7,968 nucleotides of DNA, from assembly GCA_051747985.1 (NCBI GenBank), contig JBNJGU010000140.1:1-7968 (forward strand), read 5' to 3'. The stretch comes from PWQG01 sp051747985 (lineage in GTDB: Bacteria; Pseudomonadota; Gammaproteobacteria; Pseudomonadales; Pseudohongiellaceae). The notes beneath the pieces are model-generated. The model was not told the DNA's origin. It saw nothing but the letters and a program-made list of their open reading frames with translations, and made no database searches. Both the position numbers and the translations under genes were made by a program. The stretch's first letter is position 1, and every line of letters starts with the position of its first letter. Positions 1-6,740 of the stretch are shown here, piece after piece.

Positions 1-1155
1 GTGACGCTGGAGGACCAGTCGCTGGAGCCCATCGAGAATCCGGTGGAGATGGCGCATACGCTGGAGGCGGTGCGGGAAACGCTGCGGGATGATCCCGAGC
101 ACGCCGAGCGCTTCGAGTCCATCTATCCGGACGGGGTCACCATCAACAACATGAGCGACGCATTGGCGCATTTCCAGCGCATCAATTTCCTGCGCCTGGA
201 TACCCCGTTCCAGCGTTACCTGAACGGAGAACGCGACGCACTGGATGAACAGGAGCGTCGGGGGATGCGTCGGTTCAGGAAGATCGGTTGCGCCAGCTGT
301 CACAATGGCATCAACCTGGGCGGTAATTCCTACCAGAAGCTCGGCTCGGCCACTGCGTACTATGGAGCGAACAGGGAGGCCGGTCCCCATGACATGGGTG
401 TCATGGACCGCTCTGACCGCGAACGTGACCGCCATGTCTTCCGGGTGCCTGGTCTGCATGGCGTGGCCACCACGCCACCGTACTTCCATGACGGCAGCGT
501 GTCGACGCTGGAAGAGGCGATTGATCGGATGGGCCAATTCCAGCTGGGCCGGGAACTGTCACAGCAGGATATCAATGACATCGAGGCCTTCCTGCGCTCT
601 CTGGGCGGTCATTTCAACAGCAGCGGTGCAGCCACTGACGATCGGTTGCGGGCTGAAGAGGAGGCCACGCGTGACCTGTCCGGCATGACCCATGCGGAGG
701 CATACCGGTCGGCCATGGCATCGCTGGAGGCGGCCGGGGAAAGGTTGCTGACCGAATTGCGACGTATCGATGAGGGTGACGTGGCACACTTCGACTTTTT
801 GCAACGTGAGCACCTCGAGATGATCCGGTATGCCCGTGCATTGGGACACCCGCCCGCCGCGTTGGAGGAGTCGGTGCGGGAGGCACTGAAGGCAGCCGCA
901 CGGGAGACACTGGACCGCGTGAACCGTCTGGAATGGGTGATTGCCGATTTCCTCCGGGCCGAGGCCATGACGCGTGTGTTCGCGGCACATCTGGAGGTGC
1001 CCGCGACAGCAGCCCTGCCCGAGGGTGTCGCCGATCCCGAATCGGCGTTGAACGAGCATATGGCACGGGCCGAAGAGGCCATGGCCGCGATGATGGAAGC
1101 CCGGCCGGCGGAGTCCGCCGCCGCGGTGCGCAGAGTGTACGCGGACGTGGACTGA
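1..1155 (+). CDS. Di-haem cytochrome c peroxidase, 5'-truncated by window edge, with a long C-terminal extension
   Basis: Periplasmic enzymes of this CCP/MauG family reduce hydrogen peroxide to water using electrons from small c-type cytochromes or other carriers. The visible reading frame starts inside the gene. Residues 1-17 match the family's inter-domain segment ending in NPVEM, so the signal peptide and the N-terminal peroxidatic haem domain lie upstream of the window. The electron-transfer haem domain is complete: CASCH haem motif at residues 97-101, an NGINLGG stretch after it, TPPYFHDGSVSTLEEAI at about 158-174, and Met177 in the usual axial-ligand position, followed by QLG. The family normally ends near residue 205 here (FLRSLGG). 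This protein continues for about 180 more residues (205-384) that look helical, are rich in Ala, Glu and Arg, and contain no cysteine and no second CxxCH. It ends 32 bp from the convergent haemoglobin gene. No terminator is visible between them. The family call is firm; the role of the tail is unknown. Confidence 0.93.
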   Translation: MTLEDQSLEPIENPVEMAHTLEAVRETLRDDPEHAERFESIYPDGVTINNMSDALAHFQRINFLRLDTPFQRYLNGERDALDEQERRGMRRFRKIGCASCHNGINLGGNSYQKLGSATAYYGANREAGPHDMGVMDRSDRERDRHVFRVPGLHGVATTPPYFHDGSVSTLEEAIDRMGQFQLGRELSQQDINDIEAFLRSLGGHFNSSGAATDDRLRAEEEATRDLSGMTHAEAYRSAMASLEAAGERLLTELRRIDEGDVAHFDFLQREHLEMIRYARALGHPPAALEESVREALKAAARETLDRVNRLEWVIADFLRAEAMTRVFAAHLEVPATAALPEGVADPESALNEHMARAEEAMAAMMEARPAESAAAVRRVYADVD

Positions 1156-1187
1156 CCGCCGCGGCCGGGCACCAGTCTCCGGCGTGG

Positions 1188-1559
1188 CTACTGATGCATG
1201 ATGTCGTCCTTCAGACTCCATGCGATCAGCAATACGTCCTTTTTCGTGGGTTCATCCATGCCATGTCGGTCCATCACCATCATGATGTCATCCACCGCCG
1301 CCATGTATTCACCAGGACTGATGTTCATGCCGCGATGGGATTCCGGCATGCTGCGTCCCTGATACTGGTCAGGACCACCGCTGCCCATGGCCAGAAAGTC
1401 TCGCAGATGCGCTTTGGCCTGGTCCAGGTCCTCCGGCCGTTCCCGGTAGGGAAGAAACCGCTGCTGGATGACCGGGTTGTGCATGTGTGCCTCGATGATG
1501 TCATCCACCAGATTGTGGATGCCGCTCGCAGCGCCCAATCGCTCATATAGCGTACTCAT
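1188..1559 (-). CDS. Group I truncated haemoglobin (TrHbN/GlbN-like)
   Basis: A 123-residue 2-on-2 haemoglobin. Proteins of this group bind O2, NO or CO at a b-type haem, and many detoxify nitric oxide. Visible family marks are the N-terminal MSTLYERLG, a Phe at 35 that fits CD1, the GGP turn at 61-63, YQGRSM at 66-71, and His75 in SHRGMNIS as the proximal haem ligand. Aligned by eye to Mycobacterium TrHbN, the distal pocket is unusual: the B10 Tyr position is Ile22, E7 is Ala48 and E11 is Leu52. His51 falls at E10, the position of the second haem ligand in Synechocystis GlbN. The start is well supported: a full GGAGGT Shine-Dalgarno (1566-1571) sits 6 bases upstream of ATG. The gene is divergent from the HxlR regulator across 137 bp, which suggests shared control. 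It is convergent with the peroxidase gene, so the two are not one operon. Confidence 0.92.
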   Translation of the reverse strand: MSTLYERLGAASGIHNLVDDIIEAHMHNPVIQQRFLPYRERPEDLDQAKAHLRDFLAMGSGGPDQYQGRSMPESHRGMNISPGEYMAAVDDIMMVMDRHGMDEPTKKDVLLIAWSLKDDIMHQ

Positions 1560-1565
1560 GATTGC

Positions 1566-1571
1566 ACCTCC
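1566..1571 (-). promoter_or_regulatory. Strong Shine-Dalgarno of the truncated haemoglobin gene
   Basis: Read on the minus strand this is GGAGGT, a full anti-16S match, 6 bases before the ATG at 1559. It fixes the haemoglobin start and suggests efficient translation. The other genes with visible starts have weaker sites. Confidence 0.8.
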
Positions 1572-1615
1572 AGTAGGGTTGCCTTCATTGGCAGCACCGA
1601 TGTGCTGTATCGGCG

Positions 1616-1621
1616 ATTATG
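1616..1621 (-). promoter_or_regulatory. Candidate -10 element for the haemoglobin gene
   Basis: The minus strand reads CATAAT, five of six matches to TATAAT, about 57 bases upstream of the haemoglobin ATG. The matching -35 region (16-18 bp further, around 1638-1645) has no good TTGACA match and lies on the TGTAC palindrome. The promoter would therefore be weak without help, or controlled by whatever binds the palindrome. This is a prediction by eye. Confidence 0.35.
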
Positions 1622-1637
1622 GGCGCGTTGATATGGA

Positions 1638-1649
1638 TGTACCAGTACA
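1638..1649. promoter_or_regulatory. Palindromic candidate operator TGTAC-CA-GTACA between haemoglobin and HxlR genes
   Basis: A perfect inverted repeat with 5-bp arms and a 2-bp centre lies about midway between the two divergent genes. It overlaps a TACAAT sequence (1646-1651) that could be the -10 of the HxlR gene, and it covers the -35 region expected for the haemoglobin promoter. HxlR-family dimers are known to bind short palindromes next to their own genes and to control divergent neighbours. Its use as the HxlR protein's operator here is inferred from position and symmetry only. No second full copy was seen; an ATGTA half-site recurs at 1654-1658. Confidence 0.45.
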
Positions 1650-1696
1650 ATAAATGTAGTGGACGCTTTCGGGGGGCGGAGCATAGACTGGTCCGC

Positions 1697-2404
1697 ATGA
1701 AAAAGGGATACGGACAGTTCTGCCCACTGGCCAAAGCGGCCGAATTGCTCTGCGAGCGGTGGACCATGATCCTGGTGCGAGAGCTGGTGGCCGGCAGCCG
1801 CCGGTTCAACGATATCCGGCGTGGCCTGCCGTTGATATCGCCCACCCTGCTGTCGACCCGGCTGCGACGCCTGGTGGAGGCGGGTGTGGTCGAGCGCGTC
1901 ACCGATGAACGGGGTGGTCAGGCCTATGTGCTGACGAAGGCTGGCGAGGAGCTGCGGCCGATGGTCGAGTTCATGGGCACCTGGGGACATCGCTGGGTAG
2001 GCAGTCGGCTTGAAGACGAAGACCTGGATGTCGGTCTGCTGATGTGGGACATTCGCCGGGGTGTGGATGCGGCCTGCTTTCCTCGTGAAAGACTGGTTCT
2101 ACAGATCCATTTTCCGGAACAACGTGAAGGCGAGCGCGACTGGTGGCTGGTGGCAGAGGATGGTGAAACCGATCTCTGCATGGAAGATCCGGGATACGAG
2201 GTCGATCTGGTGATGGTCTGCAGCGTGCGGGTGCTCACCGCCATCTGGTTGTGTCAGTGCACGCTGGAGCGGGCCGAGCGTGACGGCACTGTCCGTATCA
2301 TGGGTGACCCGGCGCTACATGAGAAACTGCCAGGCTGGCTGCAGGGCAGTCCGCTGGCGCGACTCGGCGAAAAGTCGCTGCGGGACCGCCCTGTACGAGA
2401 CTGA
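1697..2404 (+). CDS. HxlR-family winged-helix transcriptional regulator with an SCP2-like C-terminal domain
   Basis: A 235-residue DNA-binding regulator. Residues about 9-100 form the HxlR winged helix: CPLAKAAELLCERW (9-22), the recognition region around FNDIRRGLPLISPTLLSTRL (37-56), and a wing with VLTKAGEEL (78-86). Cys9 is in the place of the single conserved redox-sensing cysteine of YodB-type members; Cys19 is an extra one. Residues about 110-235 are a second domain seen in longer HxlR proteins. It has WDIRRGVD, a WWLV strand, and LCMEDPGYEVDLVM, and resembles an SCP2-like ligand-binding fold. The frame is open back to 1619, but the ATG at 1697 is chosen because family members begin a few residues before the conserved Cys-Pro and because the longer form would run across the palindrome. 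The Shine-Dalgarno is poor; the nearest purine-rich stretch is about 15 bases away. It probably regulates itself and the divergent haemoglobin. It ends 18 bp from the convergent methyltransferase gene. Confidence 0.9.
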   Translation: MKKGYGQFCPLAKAAELLCERWTMILVRELVAGSRRFNDIRRGLPLISPTLLSTRLRRLVEAGVVERVTDERGGQAYVLTKAGEELRPMVEFMGTWGHRWVGSRLEDEDLDVGLLMWDIRRGVDAACFPRERLVLQIHFPEQREGERDWWLVAEDGETDLCMEDPGYEVDLVMVCSVRVLTAIWLCQCTLERAERDGTVRIMGDPALHEKLPGWLQGSPLARLGEKSLRDRPVRD

Positions 2405-2422
2405 ACGCTGGCGGCGTGAGGG

Positions 2423-3184
2423 CTACTCCGTTTCCGCGGTGCCTTCCGTGGTCTGGTATCCCTTCAGGCCGGGAATGATCATCGGCACCTCTTCCCGGTA
2501 GCGCGCATAATCCTCGCCCAGGAAATGCACCAGGTCACGCTCCTCGTAGCGGACTCCGATGAGGATGTAGACTGTCATGCCCAGCGCGAACACCAGGTGC
2601 CCGACGGTCATCTGCGGCGTGGCCCAGAATGCAAGAAGAAAGCCGAGATACAGCGGATGCCGTACAAAGCGGTACAGGTAGCGTGCCATGAAACCGACGT
2701 GCTTGTAGGGTTGTGCCCGCATGTGAAGCCACACCTGCCGCAGTCCGAACAGGTCGAAATGATTGATCATGAATGTGCTCAGCAACACGATGAGAAACCC
2801 GGCGCCGAAGCCCGACCAGAGCACGATCTGTCCGACCAGCGACTGCACGCTCCAGATCGTTGTGGTCATCGGTCGCCATTGCCAGAACAGGAGGATCAGC
2901 ACGGCGCTGGCGATCAGCACATAGGTGCTGCGCTCGGCCGGCTCCGGTATGATCCGGGTCCACTGGCGTTTGAAACCCGGTCTCGCCATCACCGAATGCT
3001 GGATGCCGAACAGCGCCAGCAGGCCGATGTTGATCAGCAGGGCGATGCCGGGATCCGTCGCCGGCCCCACATCAATGCTCCTGGGAACGAACTGGTTCGA
3101 TACGAACCCGATGAGATACAGGAAGGTCAGAAAGAAAATGGCGTAGCACAGGACGCCGTACAGAAATGGGATTATCCGATTCAT
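2423..3184 (-). CDS. mddA: MddA-like methanethiol S-methyltransferase (NnrU/isoprenylcysteine methyltransferase-like membrane protein)
   Basis: A 253-residue integral membrane protein. MddA enzymes use S-adenosylmethionine to methylate methanethiol to dimethyl sulfide in the inner membrane. Hydrophobic segments lie at about 8-29, 44-62, 87-102, 116-138, 178-190 and 195-211. The C-terminal half carries the hallmark of the NnrU/ICMT/PEMT superfamily: YRFVRHPLYLGFL (171-183), then RYEERDL (212-218) and FLGEDYARYREEVPMIIPG (221-239), which form the cofactor and substrate region. The N-terminal FLYGVLCYAIFFLTFLYLIG and VPRSID match proteins annotated as MddA as I remember them. The superfamily is certain; the exact substrate is not, and NnrU-like or other thiol or lipid methyltransferases are possible. 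The start has a GGGGAG Shine-Dalgarno about 7 bases upstream. It diverges from the sensor kinase gene and has its own good candidate promoter at 3272-3299. Confidence 0.82.
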   Translation of the reverse strand: MNRIIPFLYGVLCYAIFFLTFLYLIGFVSNQFVPRSIDVGPATDPGIALLINIGLLALFGIQHSVMARPGFKRQWTRIIPEPAERSTYVLIASAVLILLFWQWRPMTTTIWSVQSLVGQIVLWSGFGAGFLIVLLSTFMINHFDLFGLRQVWLHMRAQPYKHVGFMARYLYRFVRHPLYLGFLLAFWATPQMTVGHLVFALGMTVYILIGVRYEERDLVHFLGEDYARYREEVPMIIPGLKGYQTTEGTAETE

Positions 3185-3205
3185 GACGCTACTCCCCGTT
3201 GGCGT

Positions 3206-3236
3206 TTGACATTGGAGAACAGCAGTCCGTTCGAAT
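3206..3236 (+). promoter_or_regulatory. Weak candidate promoter for the hybrid sensor kinase
   Basis: A perfect TTGACA (3206-3211) is followed after 19 bp by TCGAAT (3231-3236), which matches four of six bases. The spacer is longer than ideal. Transcription would start about 120 bases before the kinase ATG. A nearer alternative -10 is TACACT at 3328-3333, which lacks a convincing -35. Confidence 0.22.
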
Positions 3237-3271
3237 GCAGACTTCCGAATCGCTGGCTGCGTTACCTGAAA

Positions 3272-3299
3272 AGGATACGCCGACCGGCATGGGTGTCAA
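3272..3299 (-). promoter_or_regulatory. Candidate sigma-70 promoter of the MddA-like gene
   Basis: On the minus strand a perfect TTGACA (3299-3294) is separated by 16 bp from TATCCT (3277-3272), four of six matches to TATAAT. It lies inside the 178-bp divergent gap and faces the methyltransferase. The start site would be near 3265, giving a leader of about 80 bases. This is the best -35/-10 pair in the window. Confidence 0.45.
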
Positions 3300-3362
3300 G
3301 AGAGGTGGCGCCCGGCCGCGAATCCGATACACTCGTGGTCTGATGCAGAAGCGACCCGGCCC

Positions 3363-6300
3363 ATGTTACCGATTTCCGTAGTACTGTTCGCCGCCTTCGC
3401 CTACCTGGTGTTGCTGTTCACCATCGCCTCGCGCGGTGAGCGCCGGGCCCGGCAGGGGCCCAGGCCGTGGCGCTATACGCTGGCGCTGGGGGTGCACTGC
3501 ACCACCTGGGCGTTCTACGGCACGGTCACCCAGGCCGCGCAGTACGGCTGGTCGTTCGCGCCCACCTATCTCGGCGCCATCTGTGTATTCCTTTTCGCGC
3601 ACCAGTTCCAGATGAAGATGCTGACCGTGGTCAAGCAGCAGAACCTGACCTCGATCGCCGACCTGGTCGGGTCGCGCTACGGCAAGTCACCGTCGCTGGC
3701 CGCCGCGGTCGCGATCATCTGCCTGATCGCACTGATCCCCTACATCGCCCTGCAACTGCGCGCGGTGGCGGCCAGTTTCTCGGCGGTTACCGGCCTCGGC
3801 CCGGCGGTGGCCCCCTGGTTCGCGGACCTGGCGGCGGCGGTCGCGCTGGCCATGATCGGTTTCGCCATCCTGTTCGGCGCCCGGCGCCTGAGCCTGTCCG
3901 AGCAACACCCCGGTCTGATGGATGCGGTGGCCTTCGAGTCACTGGTCAAGCTGGCGGGGTTTGCCATCGTCGGCCTGTTCGTCACGTACCAGCTGTTCGA
4001 CGGTGTCAATGATCTGATTCTGCGGGCGGCCGCCGACCCGCAGGCCAGGGAACTGTTCCAGCCCCGTGAGAACGGCGTGTACATCTACGTGACGCACATG
4101 TTGCTGGGGGCGTTGGCCATGTTCGTGTTGCCCAGGCAGTTTCAGGTCAACTTCCTGGAGAACAACAGTCCGGAAGAACTCCGCAAGGCCCGTTGGGCCT
4201 TTCCGTTGTACCTGTTTGCCATCAACTTCTTTATACTGCCGATCGCCCTGGGCGGCATGCTGCTGGCACCGGAGGCGCGTGGCCAGGACACCTTCCTGCT
4301 GACGTTGCCCATACTGGCTGAACGCCCGGACATCAGCCTGATCGCTTTCATTGGCGGCCTGTCGACGGCCACCAGCATGGTCATCATGGCCACGCTGGCG
4401 CTCAGCATCATGATCTCCAACGATGTCATCACGCCGTTGTGGATGCGGGCGCGGCGTACCGGCAACCCGGCATCGGACCTGACCCCCGGCGGCATTCTGC
4501 TGACACGGCGCCTGACCATGGTCACCATCGTGGTGCTGGCCTACGTCTACCACCGGCTGACGCAGGGCGGCATGCCGCTGGTCAGCAATGGCCTGATCGC
4601 GATGGCGCTGGTCTCGCAGCTCGCTCCGGCGATGTTCGGCGGGCTACTCTGGTCGCGGGCCAACCGCAACGGGGCCATGGCCGGCCTGCTGGCGGGTACG
4701 GGTGTCTGGACCGCTATGCTGTTGCTGCCCTCCTTCAATCCCGATCAACTGTTGCCGGACCGGTTGATCAGCGATGGTGTTGTGATCAGTCTCACCGTCA
4801 ATATTCTGGTGTATGTGGTCGTATCACTGCTGACCGCGCAGTCGGAAACCGAACGCCAGCAGGGACTGCGATTCACCCGGCCCGGCAACCGCGCGGAGCC
4901 GGTGATTGATGGGCAGCAGGTCACCTGGGGTCGTCTGCGCTCGGTCCTGTCACGCTTCATGGACCCCGGGGACGAGGAAGGGCTGGATCGGCGTCTGGGC
5001 CTGTCCATCGCCGCCATGCCCGCCGAGAGCCTGGTGCATCCCACGCTGCTGTCGAGACTGGAGCGGGAACTGGCCGGTGCCATCGGCAGCTCCGCCAGCC
5101 GGCTGCTGATCAGCAGCCTGGCGCGGCCCTCTCCGGTGGATGTGGACGACGTGGTGGACTGGGCCTCGGAAGCGTCCCAGTTGTACCGCTTCAATCGGGA
5201 GCTGTTGCAGGCTTCCGTGGAAAACATTCCCCAGGGCATCAGCGTGATCGACAAGGAGCTGCGGCTGGTGGCCTGGAACCGTCGCTACCTGGAGATCTTC
5301 GAATATCCGGAAGGCCTGATCAGGGCCGGTGTCGCGATCGAGGAGATCCTGCGTTTCAACGCCCGTCGTGGACTGTTCGGGCAGGCCGATTCGGACATCG
5401 ACGCAGAGGTGCGCAAGCGGCTCGATTATCTGCGCCGCGGCAGCCGCTACCGCTACCAGCGCGAGCAGCCCTCCGGACAGATCATCGAGCTTCATGGCAG
5501 TCCGATGCCGGATGGGGGGTTTGTCACCACGTATACGGACATCACCGAGCTGGTGCACGCGCAGAATGAACTGCGCCGGATCAATGTGGAGCTGGAAGCG
5601 CGGGTCGACGAGCGCACCCAGGCCCTGTCGGAAGCCAAGCAGGCGGCCGAGCAGGCCCACCGCAGCAAGTCCCGGTTCTTTGCCGCGGCCAGCCACGACC
5701 TGATGCAGCCGTTCAATGCTGCCAGCCTGTTCTGTGGCATGCTGCTGCAGCGGCTCAGGCATGACGAGGCCCGTCTGGCCCTGCAGATTCAGCAGTCCCT
5801 GCAGAATGCCGAGGAGTTGCTGACCATGCTGCTGGAAATGACGCGCCTGGAGTCTGGCAATCTGCAACCTCACAAAACCGACGTCTCGCTTCAGGATATC
5901 CTGTCTCCGCTCGAAGCCTCTTTCAGCCTGCAGGCTCGTGAGAACGGACTCACGCTACGTATGCATTCCACCCGGATTGTCGTCCATACCGACCCGAAGA
6001 TTCTGCAGCGCATTCTGCAGAATCTGCTCAGCAACGCCATCCGGTATACCCGGCGCGGTCGGATCGTGTGCGGCGTGCGTCGCCGTCCCGGAAACCGGGT
6101 GGAGTTGCAGGTGCTGGATACCGGGCAGGGAATACCGGAGGAGAAGTTCAACGAGATCTTCATGGAGTTCCGACAGCTCGATCAACAGGACCATAACCCG
6201 GGTCTGGGCCTGGGGCTGGCGATCGTGGAACGCATGTGTCACCTGTTGTCGATTCCGATGCGACTGGAATCGACGGTGGGTCGTGGCACTTGCTTCTCCC

Positions 6301-6740
6301 TGACATTGCCGGTATCGGCCTGGCGGGATCAGGAACGAGCCCGACAACCGGTTTCCGGCGATGCCGGACAATGGTCGCTGCCGGCCGCAACCCACCTGCT
6401 GTTGCTGGATGATGACCCGCGCATACGCGAGGCCCTGACCTCTCTGTTCAAGGAGTGGGGCGCCAGTGTCACAGCCTGTGCCAGCATTGCGGAGGCGGAG
6501 CGGGTGGCGGCGCGGCCGGACCTGTTGTTCATCGACTACCACCTGGCCGGACAGGAGACGGGCACGGAGGCGATCCGACGGATCCGCGACCGCTGGCGCT
6601 CGGACATACCGGCCATCCTCAGCACGGCGGATCCGGACGAATCCATCCGCGAGCAGGTCATCGAGGTGGGGGCCCTGTTCCTGCCCAAGCCGGTCAAGCA
6701 GGCGGCGCTCAAGCGTTTGCTAAAAAGTATCGGGTTCTGA
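3363..6740 (+). CDS. crbS: CrbS/MxtR-type hybrid sensor histidine kinase with SLC5/SSS transporter-like domain
   Basis: An 1125-residue inner-membrane hybrid kinase. Residues about 1-492 form a sodium:solute symporter-like unit with about 13 hydrophobic helices, including the segment NLTSIADLVGSRYG (94-107). Residues about 515-610 fit the STAC linker typical of transporter-kinase fusions. A PAS domain spans about 612-730 (NIPQGISVIDKELRLVAWN), and a coiled-coil-like stretch covers 730-768. HisKA has phosphoacceptor His778 in ASHDLMQPF. HATPase_c has the N box NLLSNAIRYT (887-896), the DTGQGIP G1 box (919-925) and GLGLGLAIV (947-955). REC has the acidic triad Asp1016-1018, phosphoacceptor Asp1058, Ser1087/Thr1088 and Lys1109. 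All catalytic residues are present. In Vibrio and Pseudomonas, CrbS/MxtR with CrbR/ErdR controls acetyl-CoA synthetase and acetate use; the adjoining CrbR-like gene supports the same role here. The ATG at 3363 precedes the first helix but has no clear Shine-Dalgarno. Its 3' end overlaps the convergent regulator by 21 bp. The architecture is certain, and the acetate role is inferred from homology. Confidence 0.9.
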   Translation: MLPISVVLFAAFAYLVLLFTIASRGERRARQGPRPWRYTLALGVHCTTWAFYGTVTQAAQYGWSFAPTYLGAICVFLFAHQFQMKMLTVVKQQNLTSIADLVGSRYGKSPSLAAAVAIICLIALIPYIALQLRAVAASFSAVTGLGPAVAPWFADLAAAVALAMIGFAILFGARRLSLSEQHPGLMDAVAFESLVKLAGFAIVGLFVTYQLFDGVNDLILRAAADPQARELFQPRENGVYIYVTHMLLGALAMFVLPRQFQVNFLENNSPEELRKARWAFPLYLFAINFFILPIALGGMLLAPEARGQDTFLLTLPILAERPDISLIAFIGGLSTATSMVIMATLALSIMISNDVITPLWMRARRTGNPASDLTPGGILLTRRLTMVTIVVLAYVYHRLTQGGMPLVSNGLIAMALVSQLAPAMFGGLLWSRANRNGAMAGLLAGTGVWTAMLLLPSFNPDQLLPDRLISDGVVISLTVNILVYVVVSLLTAQSETERQQGLRFTRPGNRAEPVIDGQQVTWGRLRSVLSRFMDPGDEEGLDRRLGLSIAAMPAESLVHPTLLSRLERELAGAIGSSASRLLISSLARPSPVDVDDVVDWASEASQLYRFNRELLQASVENIPQGISVIDKELRLVAWNRRYLEIFEYPEGLIRAGVAIEEILRFNARRGLFGQADSDIDAEVRKRLDYLRRGSRYRYQREQPSGQIIELHGSPMPDGGFVTTYTDITELVHAQNELRRINVELEARVDERTQALSEAKQAAEQAHRSKSRFFAAASHDLMQPFNAASLFCGMLLQRLRHDEARLALQIQQSLQNAEELLTMLLEMTRLESGNLQPHKTDVSLQDILSPLEASFSLQARENGLTLRMHSTRIVVHTDPKILQRILQNLLSNAIRYTRRGRIVCGVRRRPGNRVELQVLDTGQGIPEEKFNEIFMEFRQLDQQDHNPGLGLGLAIVERMCHLLSIPMRLESTVGRGTCFSLTLPVSAWRDQERARQPVSGDAGQWSLPAATHLLLLDDDPRIREALTSLFKEWGASVTACASIAEAERVAARPDLLFIDYHLAGQETGTEAIRRIRDRWRSDIPAILSTADPDESIREQVIEVGALFLPKPVKQAALKRLLKSIGF

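Noticed and set aside
559..1221. Minus-strand open frame of 220 codons antisense to the peroxidase gene
   Set aside because: It is a shadow in GC-rich DNA: the plus strand here encodes the peroxidase haem domain and its tail in continuous frame, and the antisense product resembles nothing recognisable.
1619..1696. Longer HxlR start at 1619 adding 26 residues
   Set aside because: Family members start a few residues before the conserved Cys-Pro. The extra residues have no conserved feature and their codons cover the palindrome and likely promoter.
3305..3322. TGGCG...GCG resembling a sigma-54 -24/-12 promoter ahead of the kinase gene
   Set aside because: The invariant GG and GC are not at the required 10-bp spacing.
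2525..3343. Plus-strand open frame of 272 codons antisense to the MddA-like gene
   Set aside because: The minus strand has clear superfamily motifs, membrane helices and a Shine-Dalgarno. The plus-strand product is very rich in His, Gln, Arg and Pro, with no domain, as expected for a complement shadow.
3199..3381. Short plus-strand open frame of 60 codons ahead of the sensor kinase
   Set aside because: It runs into the kinase start in another frame, shows no recognisable motif, and the gap reads better as a promoter region.
4950..5873. Minus-strand open frame of 307 codons inside the sensor kinase gene
   Set aside because: It lies opposite the STAC, PAS and HisKA regions, which have all the expected motifs. 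The antisense product is low-complexity and unrecognised.
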